Shown here piece by piece: positions 27,466 through 36,586 of a stretch of 64,000 nt of DNA (the first letter of the stretch is position 1; every line of letters begins with the position of its first letter). The notes under the pieces were generated by a model. The model did no database searches. It saw only the letters and a list, made by a program, of their open reading frames with translations, and was not told the origin of the DNA. The DNA comes from Dysgonomonas gadei ATCC BAA-286. GTDB taxonomy: Bacteria; Bacteroidota; Bacteroidia; Bacteroidales; Dysgonomonadaceae. A program made the translations under genes and the position numbers. The DNA is taken from the NCBI RefSeq assembly GCF_000213555.1, contig NZ_GL891988.1:1-64000 (forward strand). Reading direction: 5' to 3'.

Positions 27466-28770
27466 ATGAAAATAAATAAAATAATCCGATTATTCATAGC
27501 TATCTCAATTGCAGTAGCTATATTCTCATGTTCCAGCGATAGCAACAAAAAAGATGAATATGATCCAAACAAGCCTGTTACCGTCAGCAAGTTTTTCCCT
27601 CAAACCGGAGGGATGGCAAGCAAATTAGTAATAGAAGGTAATAACTTCGGCTCAGATCCTTCGTCGATAAAAGTGTTCTTCAATCAAAAAGAGGCTGCCG
27701 TTGTCAGCGTCGAAAATGAAAGAATCTACTTGCTTGTTCCCCGATTACCAGGAAAAGATTGTGTTATTAAAGTTCAGATTGGCACACAAGAAGTCGAATT
27801 TGAAGACACGTTCAGTTATATAGAAAAATACGCTGTGACAACTATTGCCGGCCAACCCGGAACCTCCGAATTTAAAGAAGGAACATTGGCAACAGCCCAA
27901 TTCGGAGATTTACAATATGTATCTGTAGATAAAGAGAACAATGTGTTTTTGGCACAACGTAAAGATGCTGGTCCTGCTGTTTGCGCCGTACTTAACGAAG
28001 CTACGGGCTTAGTAACCTACCTTTTCACCGGAACAGATAACCTGAATGTACCTACCGTAAACACTCAAACACAAGTAGTGTATGTTCCTTTAGATGCCGG
28101 CGATACATTCTATGAACTAAATCCCGCCAACCAATGGATTGCTAAAACGCGTCTCATACAACACCCATCGTCAGAGCAACAGGCGGCAGGAATGGTAGAC
28201 TTTAGAAGCATAGACTGGAAGCACTCTTTTGCATTCAGCGACTATGATAATATGATATATACCCGTGCATATAGGGGTGACTTGATAAAGATTGATCCCG
28301 AAACACGTGTAGGACAATTAGTCGCATCTAACCTCGAAAGTGGCGACAGCTATTTGGTTGCCCATCCACTACGCCCCGAAATATTATACATCGCATACAC
28401 TCAACGTCACTGTATATATACCTATAATTTAGCAACGAACGAACATTTATTATTTGCTGGAGCACCGGGTCAACCCGGATGGAGTGATGGACGTGTGAGC
28501 GATGCCGAATTTAACCTTCCGCGCCAGATGACCTTAGACTTGGAGGGAAACTTATATATAGCCGATGAAGGTAATCATTGTATAAGAATGATTGACAAAG
28601 ATGGTATTGTTACCACACCTATCGGTCAGCCCGGACAAGAAGGATATATGGATGGAAGTCCTGAAATAGCTCTATTTAAAAAACCGAGAGGAGTTGCAGT
28701 CGATAAAAATGGAGATGTTTATATTGCAGACTATGGCAACAGATGTCTACGCAAATTAACACTACAATAA
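27466..28770 (+). CDS. Surface lipoprotein with IPT/TIG domain and NHL repeats
   Basis: The 434-residue lipoprotein has Cys22 in IFSC followed by SSDSNKKDEYD, an acidic surface-export tail. An IPT/TIG domain spans about residues 38-120 (FPQTGGMASKLVIEGNNFGS). The C-terminal half has NHL repeats (FNLPRQMTLDLEGNLYIADE and FKKPRGVAVDKNGDVYIADY). IPT-NHL lipoproteins are a recurrent accessory class in PULs and are thought to sit with SusCD at the surface to capture glycan. It is 28 bp upstream of susC. Confidence 0.85.
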   Translation: MKINKIIRLFIAISIAVAIFSCSSDSNKKDEYDPNKPVTVSKFFPQTGGMASKLVIEGNNFGSDPSSIKVFFNQKEAAVVSVENERIYLLVPRLPGKDCVIKVQIGTQEVEFEDTFSYIEKYAVTTIAGQPGTSEFKEGTLATAQFGDLQYVSVDKENNVFLAQRKDAGPAVCAVLNEATGLVTYLFTGTDNLNVPTVNTQTQVVYVPLDAGDTFYELNPANQWIAKTRLIQHPSSEQQAAGMVDFRSIDWKHSFAFSDYDNMIYTRAYRGDLIKIDPETRVGQLVASNLESGDSYLVAHPLRPEILYIAYTQRHCIYTYNLATNEHLLFAGAPGQPGWSDGRVSDAEFNLPRQMTLDLEGNLYIADEGNHCIRMIDKDGIVTTPIGQPGQEGYMDGSPEIALFKKPRGVAVDKNGDVYIADYGNRCLRKLTLQ

Positions 28771-28797
28771 CTTAATCTTTAACCTAATACATCGGAA

Positions 28798-31700
28798 ATG
28801 AAGAAAATATTAATAATCATGATGTCAATAATGCTATCATCGCTATTATCTGCTGTATGCGCTCAAAATACATTGGAAATAAAAGGAGTAGTATATGATG
28901 AGTTTGACGAAACGGTTCCGAGTGCAACTGTCTTCCTAAAGGATCGTCCCGGAATAGGCACAACAACTGATACAAATGGACAATTTTCAATAAAGGCATC
29001 AGTCGGTGATGTTCTCCAAATTTCATATATCGGATACAACATTTATGAACATTTGGTAACCAAAAGTGAAAAAAATCTTGTCGTAAAACTGAAAGTAAAA
29101 TCTTCGGATCTGACCGAAGTTGTTGTTACAGGGATGGGGGCGTCGCAACGAAAAATAAGTATTGTTGGTGCTGTTACAAACGTAGACGTTGATCAGTTGA
29201 AAGCGCCTGCAACATCAATCAACAATATGCTGGGAGGACGTGTTGCCGGTATAATATCACAACAAACCAGTGGTGAACCGGGTAAAAATACATCAGAATT
29301 TTGGGTGCGTGGGATAGGTACATTCGGTGCCAGCAGCAGTGCGTTGGTACTAATTGATGGATTAGAAGGGAATCTTTCCAATATAGACCCGTCCGATATA
29401 GAAAGTTTCTCTATCCTTAAAGATGCATCAGCCACTGCAGTATACGGAGTTAGAGGTGCAAACGGAGTTATTCTGGTTACGACTAAACGAGGTACTGTTG
29501 ATAAACTGAATATAACGGCACGAGCCAATTTTACTGTGTCTCGATTGACAAGAATGCCCAATTATTTGCCAGCTTATGAATATGCTCAACTTGCAAACGA
29601 GGCCAAAGTTGTAAGAGGAGACCTGCCTCTGTATGATGATATGGCCATGTATGCCATCAAGCACAACCTCGATCCGGATATCTACCCAAATGTAGACTGG
29701 CGAAAAGAAACATTGAACAATACATCATTTCAGCAAACATATTATATAAGCGCAAGAGGCGGTGGCAGTCTGGCTAAATATTTTCTTAGCCTTGGAATGT
29801 CCGACGAGTCGGCAGCATACAAAATTGATAAGAATAGTAAATACAATAATGGCCTGGGATACAATACTTACAACTACCGTGCTAATATAGATATGAATTT
29901 GACGTCAACTACCAGCCTTTACTTTGGCGTAGATGGTTGGTTTAGCAATAAGACCGAACCGGGAAACTCCGACAGTAATGCTACCGATGCAATATGGGAT
30001 GCACAAGCATTACTCACTCCACTTACAATACCAACCAAATATTCGACAGGCCAATTGCCGGCATACGGTACAGGCAATGCCTACTCGCCGTATGTGATGA
30101 TAAACCATACAGGGAAAAAAGAAACCGAAAATAGTAATAACCAAATTACTCTAGCTTTGAGTCAAGATCTATCATTTATAACCGATGGATTAAAAGCTCG
30201 GGCGCAGGGTGCTTATACCCGAAATACAGAATATTGGGAGCGCCGGCATGTACTTCCCGAAATGTATTATGCTACAGGACGGTATACTAATGGCCAGTTG
30301 CAGCTAGTAAAAAAACAAGAGGAAGTAAAAGCTCAATTCTCAAATTATCAGAATCAATATACAAAATATCATTTTGAGGCAAATCTGAATTATGAGAAAC
30401 TGTTTGGAGAGAAGCATCGTACATCGGCTCTGATTTACTATTACATGAGCTCTGAAAAAAATCTTTACGATATTGGAGCTGCCGATGACAACTTCAAAAC
30501 AATGGCATCTATACCAAAACGCTATCAAGGGATATCGAGCAGGTTGACCTATGGCTTTGAGGATACTTATATGGTAGACCTGAATTTTGGATACACCGGC
30601 TCCGAAAACTTTCAGCCGGGACGCCAATTCGGGTTCTTCCCTTCCATTGCCTTAGGATGGATTCCGACGAATTATTCACTCATAAAAGATAACCTTAAAT
30701 GGTTAAACTTCCTCAAAATTAGAGGATCATATGGTCTTGTGGGGAATGACAGAATTTCCAACAAGAGATTTCCATATCTCACTATAATGAATAGTGGAGC
30801 CAATATTGGATGGAATTCAAGCTCGTGGGGAAATATAGTAGGGGGTGGAATTACGGAGTTTATTGTAGGTGCCGATAACCTGAAGTGGGAAAAATCAAAA
30901 AAAATGGATATAGGTATCGAAGGAAAATTATTCAATAATAAGATTGATTTCGTGATTGACTACTTTGTAGATAGACGTGATGGAATATTCCAACAAAGAA
31001 GTCAGATACCTGATTTTGTAGGTCTGGTAAATTTACCCTATGGAAATGTGGGAAAGATGAAAAGTTGGGGGTCTGATGGAAATATCTCTTTCACTCAAAA
31101 ACTGAATGAAAATATGTCATTTGTTATCAGAGGTAATTATACCCTGTCCAAAAATAATATAAGCAATTGGGAACAGGTTGAACAGAAGTATCAATATCAA
31201 AATTATAGCGGATGGCCATATCAAATACAAAGAGGATATATAGCTTTGGGGTTATTCCGCGACCAAGACGATATTAATAACAGTCCCATACAAACCTTTG
31301 GAAATTATGAACCCGGAGATATAAAATATAAAGATGTGAATGGAGATGGACGAATAGATTCGGATGACGAGGTCCCTCTAGCGTATGATAATTATCCAAG
31401 ATTGATGTACGGTTTTGGAGGCGAGTTCAGGTATAAAAATCTTACGTTCGGGTTCCTGTTTAAAGGAATTGGAAAAAAAGACTTTTTCTATACATCAGAG
31501 TCTGACGGATTTGGCTATTATCCATTTTTGTACGGCGAGACAGGAAATGTACTGTCTATTGTAGCAGATCAAAAAAACAGATGGACTCCTGCCTCATATT
31601 CAGGCGACCCATCAACAGAGAACCCTAATGCTAGATTTCCACGACTTAGTTATGGTGGAAGTGCCAACAATACAAAAAAATCTACGTTCTGGAAAGCCAA

Positions 31701-31923
31701 CGGACAATATATCAGACTTCAGGAAATTAGTATCAATTATAACCTTAAACTGAAAGAATTAAGTAAAATAGGTGTAAGCTCAATCGATTTACAATTGGTA
31801 GGCCAAGACCTTTATGTTTGGGATAAGATAGGTGGATTGTGGGATCCTGAACAGACAACTAAAAATGGACGGGCATATCCAATTCCTGCCAGATATTCAT
31901 TTCAGATGTATATAAACTTCTAA
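28798..31923 (+). CDS. SusC-like TonB-dependent outer membrane transporter
   Basis: The 1041-residue protein is an outer membrane glycan importer. Signal peptide about 1-23; carboxypeptidase-D regulatory-like domain (about 25-108, LEIKGVVYDEF, then IGTTTDTNGQFSIKASVGDV); plug with VVVTGMGASQRK, NMLGGRVAGI and the SusC box GTFGASSSALVLIDGLEGNL-then-ILKDASATAVYGVRGANGVI; then the 22-strand barrel ending in the beta-signal RYSFQMYINF. It pairs with the SusD-like protein 2 bp downstream; the pair imports oligosaccharides released at the surface. TonB energises uptake. Confidence 0.95.
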   Translation: MKKILIIMMSIMLSSLLSAVCAQNTLEIKGVVYDEFDETVPSATVFLKDRPGIGTTTDTNGQFSIKASVGDVLQISYIGYNIYEHLVTKSEKNLVVKLKVKSSDLTEVVVTGMGASQRKISIVGAVTNVDVDQLKAPATSINNMLGGRVAGIISQQTSGEPGKNTSEFWVRGIGTFGASSSALVLIDGLEGNLSNIDPSDIESFSILKDASATAVYGVRGANGVILVTTKRGTVDKLNITARANFTVSRLTRMPNYLPAYEYAQLANEAKVVRGDLPLYDDMAMYAIKHNLDPDIYPNVDWRKETLNNTSFQQTYYISARGGGSLAKYFLSLGMSDESAAYKIDKNSKYNNGLGYNTYNYRANIDMNLTSTTSLYFGVDGWFSNKTEPGNSDSNATDAIWDAQALLTPLTIPTKYSTGQLPAYGTGNAYSPYVMINHTGKKETENSNNQITLALSQDLSFITDGLKARAQGAYTRNTEYWERRHVLPEMYYATGRYTNGQLQLVKKQEEVKAQFSNYQNQYTKYHFEANLNYEKLFGEKHRTSALIYYYMSSEKNLYDIGAADDNFKTMASIPKRYQGISSRLTYGFEDTYMVDLNFGYTGSENFQPGRQFGFFPSIALGWIPTNYSLIKDNLKWLNFLKIRGSYGLVGNDRISNKRFPYLTIMNSGANIGWNSSSWGNIVGGGITEFIVGADNLKWEKSKKMDIGIEGKLFNNKIDFVIDYFVDRRDGIFQQRSQIPDFVGLVNLPYGNVGKMKSWGSDGNISFTQKLNENMSFVIRGNYTLSKNNISNWEQVEQKYQYQNYSGWPYQIQRGYIALGLFRDQDDINNSPIQTFGNYEPGDIKYKDVNGDGRIDSDDEVPLAYDNYPRLMYGFGGEFRYKNLTFGFLFKGIGKKDFFYTSESDGFGYYPFLYGETGNVLSIVADQKNRWTPASYSGDPSTENPNARFPRLSYGGSANNTKKSTFWKANGQYIRLQEISINYNLKLKELSKIGVSSIDLQLVGQDLYVWDKIGGLWDPEQTTKNGRAYPIPARYSFQMYINF

Positions 31924-31925
31924 AT

Positions 31926-33923
31926 ATGGCAAACATGAAAAATAAGATAAAGATTTTAGCTGTAAATCTATTCATCATATCATTGATGAGCTCTTGCGAT
32001 TTTCTTAATGTAGAAGACAACTTTAAAGATACGCTGTCTTACGATTCGGTATTTGTAAGCAAAAGGAACATAGAGCGTTATCTCTGGGCTACAGCCGCCG
32101 AGTTTCCCGACGAAGGAAAAATATTATTCTACGGATATACCCCCGGACCCGTTGCGACAGATGAAGCTTTCACAACATTTAAATCCGACCAGTTTAAAGG
32201 AATGGCCTTTGTATTGGGCGAGGTAACCCCCGACAATCTACAAGGCCTCGGAAAATGGTCTGAGATGTATAAGATAATTAGAAAGGCCAATATTATATTT
32301 AATCGCATTGATGAGGCTAAGGATATGAACACCACAGACAAGTTCGAGATATTGGCTTACAACCGTTTTATGAGAGCCTATGCCTATTACAATTTGTTGA
32401 TGGATTACGGGCCTCTTGTCATACTTGGCGATAAGGTACTTGACAGCAACGAGTCAGCCGAGTATTACAATACACACCGTTCGACATACGATGAGTCGAT
32501 TGAGTATGTTTGTAACGAACTTGAAGCAGCGGCAGTACATCTTCCTCCTACAGTTGCCATCAGTCAATTCGGAAGACCTACTAAAGGTGCTGCCTATGGA
32601 CTTATAGCTAGGCTACGCCTGCAACATGCCAGCCCATTATATAATGGAGGTACTGCGGCTAAAACATATTTTGGATCTTGGACAAGAAAAGTCGATGGAG
32701 CGCACTACGTATCGCAAGAATATCATGAAGACCGATGGGCATTGGCTGCCGCTGCAACAGCACGAATAATAAAAATGACACATCCTAAGTACGAGTTATA
32801 TACCATAAAGAAAGATGCCAATACACCTCAACTTCCGGCTAATGTTCCAAATGCCGAATTCCCTTTAGGAGCAGGAGGTATAGACCATTTTAAGTCATAT
32901 TCGGACATGTTTACCGGGGAAGCTATTCCTCAAACGAATCCCGAGTTTATTTGGGGCAGAATGTCCGATGGGGTAAAAGAAGTTACTCGCCATTCCTTTA
33001 ATATCGAAATTATGGGAGGATGGAATGGTATGTGTATTACTCAGAAGGTTGTAGATAAATACCGTATGGTAGACGGAAGAACAATATCAAACTCCAGTGC
33101 ACAATATCCATATTCGGAAGATGGAATGACGAGTACCGGCCGCAAAACATTTTCGGGCTATATCCTCAACAACGGAATAAGTAATATGTATGCTAATAGA
33201 GAGATGAGATTTTATGCATCTGTTGGATTTTCGAGACGCTTTTGGACTGCCAATTCAACAAGTGAAAGCAACCGTAAAAATCTTACCATAACGTATGATA
33301 GAGCGGGAAATTCGGGACGATACAGTGGCGAAAATATAGCCAACGACTATCCAAGTACCGGATATGTAATTACAAAATTTATTCACGAGTCTGATGCATG
33401 GAAAGGAGATGGATCGCAGCGGGTAGATAAACCATTTCCGATTATCCGTTATGCCGAGATACTTTTGGCACATGCCGAAGCCTTAAATAATTTGCAAGGT
33501 ACTTATAATATAACGTTACCTGATGGATTTGAATATATTGCTTCTCGGAATACAAACGAGATAGCCGAAGCTTTCAATCAAGTACGTTATAGAGCGGGGT
33601 TACCAGGACTGACTACCGGAGAGCTTTCTGACCGAAATACAATACAAAGCTTGATAGAAGATGAACTCATGGTTGAATTTCTTTTCGAAAACCGTAGATA
33701 TTATGATGTTCGCCGATGGGGTATATATGAAGAAACCGAGCGCGAACCTATTACCGGCATGGATGTAGAATCTACCGAGCCGGGATATTATAACAAGGTA
33801 ATCGTTAATCATTCGCGTGTAAGGACCCGCGTTGTAAATAAAAGATTAGTGTACCTGCCTATTCCGAGGACTGAAATAAGAAAGGTACGAGACTTAGATC
33901 AAAATCCCGGATGGCCAAATTAA
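31926..33923 (+). CDS. SusD-like surface glycan-binding lipoprotein
   Basis: The 665-residue lipoprotein has lipobox MSSC24 and a RagB/SusD helical TPR scaffold (LAYNRFMRAYAYYNLLMDYG, FPIIRYAEILLAHAEALNNL, LIEDELMVEFLFENRRYYDV). It ends in YLPIPRTEIRKV-type sequence. It caps the SusC barrel and binds glycan on the cell surface. At 665 residues it is longer than SusD itself (about 550). An in-frame ATG at codon 4 is an alternative start. The gene follows susC with a 2-bp gap, so the two are tightly coupled. Confidence 0.95.
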   Translation: MANMKNKIKILAVNLFIISLMSSCDFLNVEDNFKDTLSYDSVFVSKRNIERYLWATAAEFPDEGKILFYGYTPGPVATDEAFTTFKSDQFKGMAFVLGEVTPDNLQGLGKWSEMYKIIRKANIIFNRIDEAKDMNTTDKFEILAYNRFMRAYAYYNLLMDYGPLVILGDKVLDSNESAEYYNTHRSTYDESIEYVCNELEAAAVHLPPTVAISQFGRPTKGAAYGLIARLRLQHASPLYNGGTAAKTYFGSWTRKVDGAHYVSQEYHEDRWALAAAATARIIKMTHPKYELYTIKKDANTPQLPANVPNAEFPLGAGGIDHFKSYSDMFTGEAIPQTNPEFIWGRMSDGVKEVTRHSFNIEIMGGWNGMCITQKVVDKYRMVDGRTISNSSAQYPYSEDGMTSTGRKTFSGYILNNGISNMYANREMRFYASVGFSRRFWTANSTSESNRKNLTITYDRAGNSGRYSGENIANDYPSTGYVITKFIHESDAWKGDGSQRVDKPFPIIRYAEILLAHAEALNNLQGTYNITLPDGFEYIASRNTNEIAEAFNQVRYRAGLPGLTTGELSDRNTIQSLIEDELMVEFLFENRRYYDVRRWGIYEETEREPITGMDVESTEPGYYNKVIVNHSRVRTRVVNKRLVYLPIPRTEIRKVRDLDQNPGWPN

Positions 33924-33930
33924 AAAATAA

Positions 33931-34902
33931 ATGAGAATGAGAACAACAATAAAATATATAATAATTTCCTTACTGATAGTTTCGGTTGGAAGCTGCGACA
34001 GTGACGAAAAATTCGAAAAAGAACTATATGAAAAATATTTTTACATAGTGAGTGATAATGATCAGATACACAACCTGTTGTTTGATTTGAATAAGCAAAC
34101 AGATACATGCAGTGTTTCCATAGCTTGTAGCGGTACAAAGTACATAGATACTGACACTCGGATAACACTTGAAAAAGATCATGATATATTAACAAAATAT
34201 AATTATAGTAATTTTGACATCAATGAGGATAAATATGCTAAAGACATGGATGGTAATTCTTTTACAATGCCATCAATGACCGCTTTTTTACATAAAAATG
34301 ATATTGATCCTTATACAACATTGCCTATAATTATCAAACAAGAAGTGTTGGATAAACTTTCTCCCGATTCTATTTATTTCATTCCGCTCAAAATAAGGGA
34401 TGTATCCCATTATCAAATAAACGAGGCTAAAAATAATGTTTTGTGTCGTATCTATAAATATAATAAATACGCCAATACGCAAGAGACGACATTGTACACA
34501 ATGAAGGGTTATCAGGTGTTGAATAATGGTAATACGGCCAGCATTAGCGGATCAAAGAATGTAGAACCGCTAAACCATAACAAAGTGAGGATGCTTGTGT
34601 CAAATACCAAATTTGTTGCCGATCTTAAGACTATTGCAAGGTATGCAATGACGGTTGAAGTGCAAAGTGATAACACGGTACGGATTGAGCCATATATGCC
34701 TGATTTAGGGACACTGGAAGTTCAACTGTTGACACCACCAAACAGTACTCAGGACGATTTCTTGTATCAGAATATATACGAGAGCAAAACGAAGCGTTTT
34801 CTATTGTATTACAAATACAGAACACGCGACAACAACACTGCCGCATGGTCTGAATGGATTACAATAAAAGAGGCAACAAAACGTCTCAGTACTGAATCGT
34901 AA
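33931..34902 (+). CDS. DUF4361/DUF1735-type PUL lipoprotein
   Basis: The 323-residue lipoprotein has Cys22 in VGSC followed by the acidic DSDEKFEKE export signal. The body (NFDINEDKYAKDMDGNSFTM, DPYTTLPIIIKQEVL, LSPDSIYFIPLKIRDVSHYQ) matches the DUF4361 family found next to SusD in many alpha-mannan and host N-glycan PULs. It is 7 bp downstream of susD, so it is probably a third surface binding partner. A strong hairpin follows it before the second GH76. Confidence 0.78.
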   Translation: MRMRTTIKYIIISLLIVSVGSCDSDEKFEKELYEKYFYIVSDNDQIHNLLFDLNKQTDTCSVSIACSGTKYIDTDTRITLEKDHDILTKYNYSNFDINEDKYAKDMDGNSFTMPSMTAFLHKNDIDPYTTLPIIIKQEVLDKLSPDSIYFIPLKIRDVSHYQINEAKNNVLCRIYKYNKYANTQETTLYTMKGYQVLNNGNTASISGSKNVEPLNHNKVRMLVSNTKFVADLKTIARYAMTVEVQSDNTVRIEPYMPDLGTLEVQLLTPPNSTQDDFLYQNIYESKTKRFLLYYKYRTRDNNTAAWSEWITIKEATKRLSTES

Positions 34903-34934
34903 AATTGAATAAATATTCTATTCTGAAATTATTC

Positions 34935-34972
34935 TACAAGTAGTATGTATCTTGTAATATATACTACTTGTA
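34935..34972. other. Long perfect-arm hairpin between PUL genes
   Basis: acaagtagtat (34936-34946) pairs exactly with atactacttgt (34961-34971), and the stem extends inward to about 16 bp with a 6-base loop. No U-run follows, so it is not a standard terminator. It stands in the 100-bp gap between the DUF4361 lipoprotein and GH76-2 and may set differential expression or mRNA processing. Confidence 0.65.
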
Positions 34973-35002
34973 AACATTCTCAACCTATAAATTTTATATA
35001 AA

Positions 35003-36541
35003 ATGAAAAATATATTATTGGTTCTCACACTTATCTTCTTATATTCGTGCAATGATGATAATGATATACCCAAGATTGCAGACAGATACATTCCCGAAGA
35101 AGTAGTCAAAGACGAAATAAATCCTGTGATAAATTTATCAGCCCAATTTATAAACGTCAATAATGACGCTCTTGTCACATGGCTGAATCCTGAAGATAAA
35201 CATTTGTCTAAAATAGAGATTTCTTATCGATTAAAAGATGCGCCCGAATCAAGCAACACTTCGATTCAGATTGATGCATTACCATCTGTCGTATGTCGCG
35301 ATACAATAAAAATTCCCGCCGGAGATGATTACATAGTATCACTTGTGGCCATCAATGAGATAGGAGCCCGTTCCGAAGCACGAATCACAGACATTGGAGC
35401 CTTTTACGATCCAAAAGACATTCCTCTCTTCCTAAACATGGCAGATACTTTGATGACCTCTGTTATAAAACTCTATTTTGGCGGAAAGTACGATGCATGG
35501 AATAGCAGCTATCCAAACGTCAACGGTCCATATTGGGACGGAATAGCAGCTGTGTGGGGACAAGGATCCGCTTTCTCGGGTTATACGAATATAAGGGAGG
35601 CGTCATTAAACTCAGCTATAGAGCAAAAGTATACAAACTATGATGATAGGTTCCTCTATTCTATCAATAAATTCCGCAATAAAAAAGGAGGTCGTGCCGA
35701 AGCTTACGGGACTTATATAGGCGATAATGATGAACGTTTTTATGACGACAATGTTTGGATAGGTATAGATATGGTAAATTTATATGAACAAACCGGTAAA
35801 AAAGAATATCTAGACAATGCCGAAATGGTATGGCGTTTTTTACTACAAGGAACAGACAATATAATGGGTGGAGGAATATATTGGAAAGAAGATTCTCAAT
35901 CCAAGCATACCTGCTCTACTGCTCCGGCAGCAGTAATGGCTGCAAGATTATATTTGCAGACAAATGACGAATCTTATCTGAAAAGCGCAAAAGAATTATA
36001 TAGCTGGTGTAAAACGGTTTTACAAGATCCGTCTGACTATTTGTATTGGGATAATGCGAGGCTGAATGATCCGAATGATCCAAATTCGGGCTTGCAAGTC
36101 GAAACATCAAAATATTCATACAACTCCGGACAACCTATGCAAGCAGCAGCATTATTATATAAAATAACCAAAGATCCACAGTATCTTACAGATGCGCAGA
36201 ACATAGCTGAAGCTTCTTACAATAGATTTTTCAAGGATTACTATTCGGCTGCGCTTGGTCAAAACTTTAAAATAGTAGAATCGTCTCATGTTTGGTTTAA
36301 TGCAATACTATTTCGAGGTTTTGTTGAGTTATATAAAATAGATAATAATAACAAATATGTAACATCATATGCTAAGACAATGCAACACGTTTGGAAAACA
36401 AGCCGCAATACCAACACTAATTTGTTGAATGAGGACTATTGTGACGGAAATGGCCAATCGTCCTGGGATATATTACAACAAGGTGCTTTTGTTGAAATAC
36501 TATCGGTATTAGGACAGTTAGAGCGTCAAGGACTATTATAA
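35003..36541 (+). CDS. GH76 alpha-1,6-mannanase lipoprotein with N-terminal FN3-like domain
   Basis: The 512-residue protein starts with lipobox YSC16 followed by NDDND, an acidic tail that predicts surface export. Residues about 40-130 form an FN3-like domain (VTWLNPEDKHLSKIEISYRL). The rest is GH76, with the catalytic pair Asp248-Asp249 in RFYDDNVWIGIDM and later KYSYNSGQPMQAAALLYKI. The two PUL GH76 proteins share this catalytic layout but differ in length and export signal. This one probably acts outside and the first one in the periplasm. Only hairpin-bearing spacer precedes it. Confidence 0.9.
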   Translation: MKNILLVLTLIFLYSCNDDNDIPKIADRYIPEEVVKDEINPVINLSAQFINVNNDALVTWLNPEDKHLSKIEISYRLKDAPESSNTSIQIDALPSVVCRDTIKIPAGDDYIVSLVAINEIGARSEARITDIGAFYDPKDIPLFLNMADTLMTSVIKLYFGGKYDAWNSSYPNVNGPYWDGIAAVWGQGSAFSGYTNIREASLNSAIEQKYTNYDDRFLYSINKFRNKKGGRAEAYGTYIGDNDERFYDDNVWIGIDMVNLYEQTGKKEYLDNAEMVWRFLLQGTDNIMGGGIYWKEDSQSKHTCSTAPAAVMAARLYLQTNDESYLKSAKELYSWCKTVLQDPSDYLYWDNARLNDPNDPNSGLQVETSKYSYNSGQPMQAAALLYKITKDPQYLTDAQNIAEASYNRFFKDYYSAALGQNFKIVESSHVWFNAILFRGFVELYKIDNNNKYVTSYAKTMQHVWKTSRNTNTNLLNEDYCDGNGQSSWDILQQGAFVEILSVLGQLERQGLL

Positions 36542-36586
36542 ATATATTACACAATCAATCTTGTAACTTCTAACGGAATATAAATT

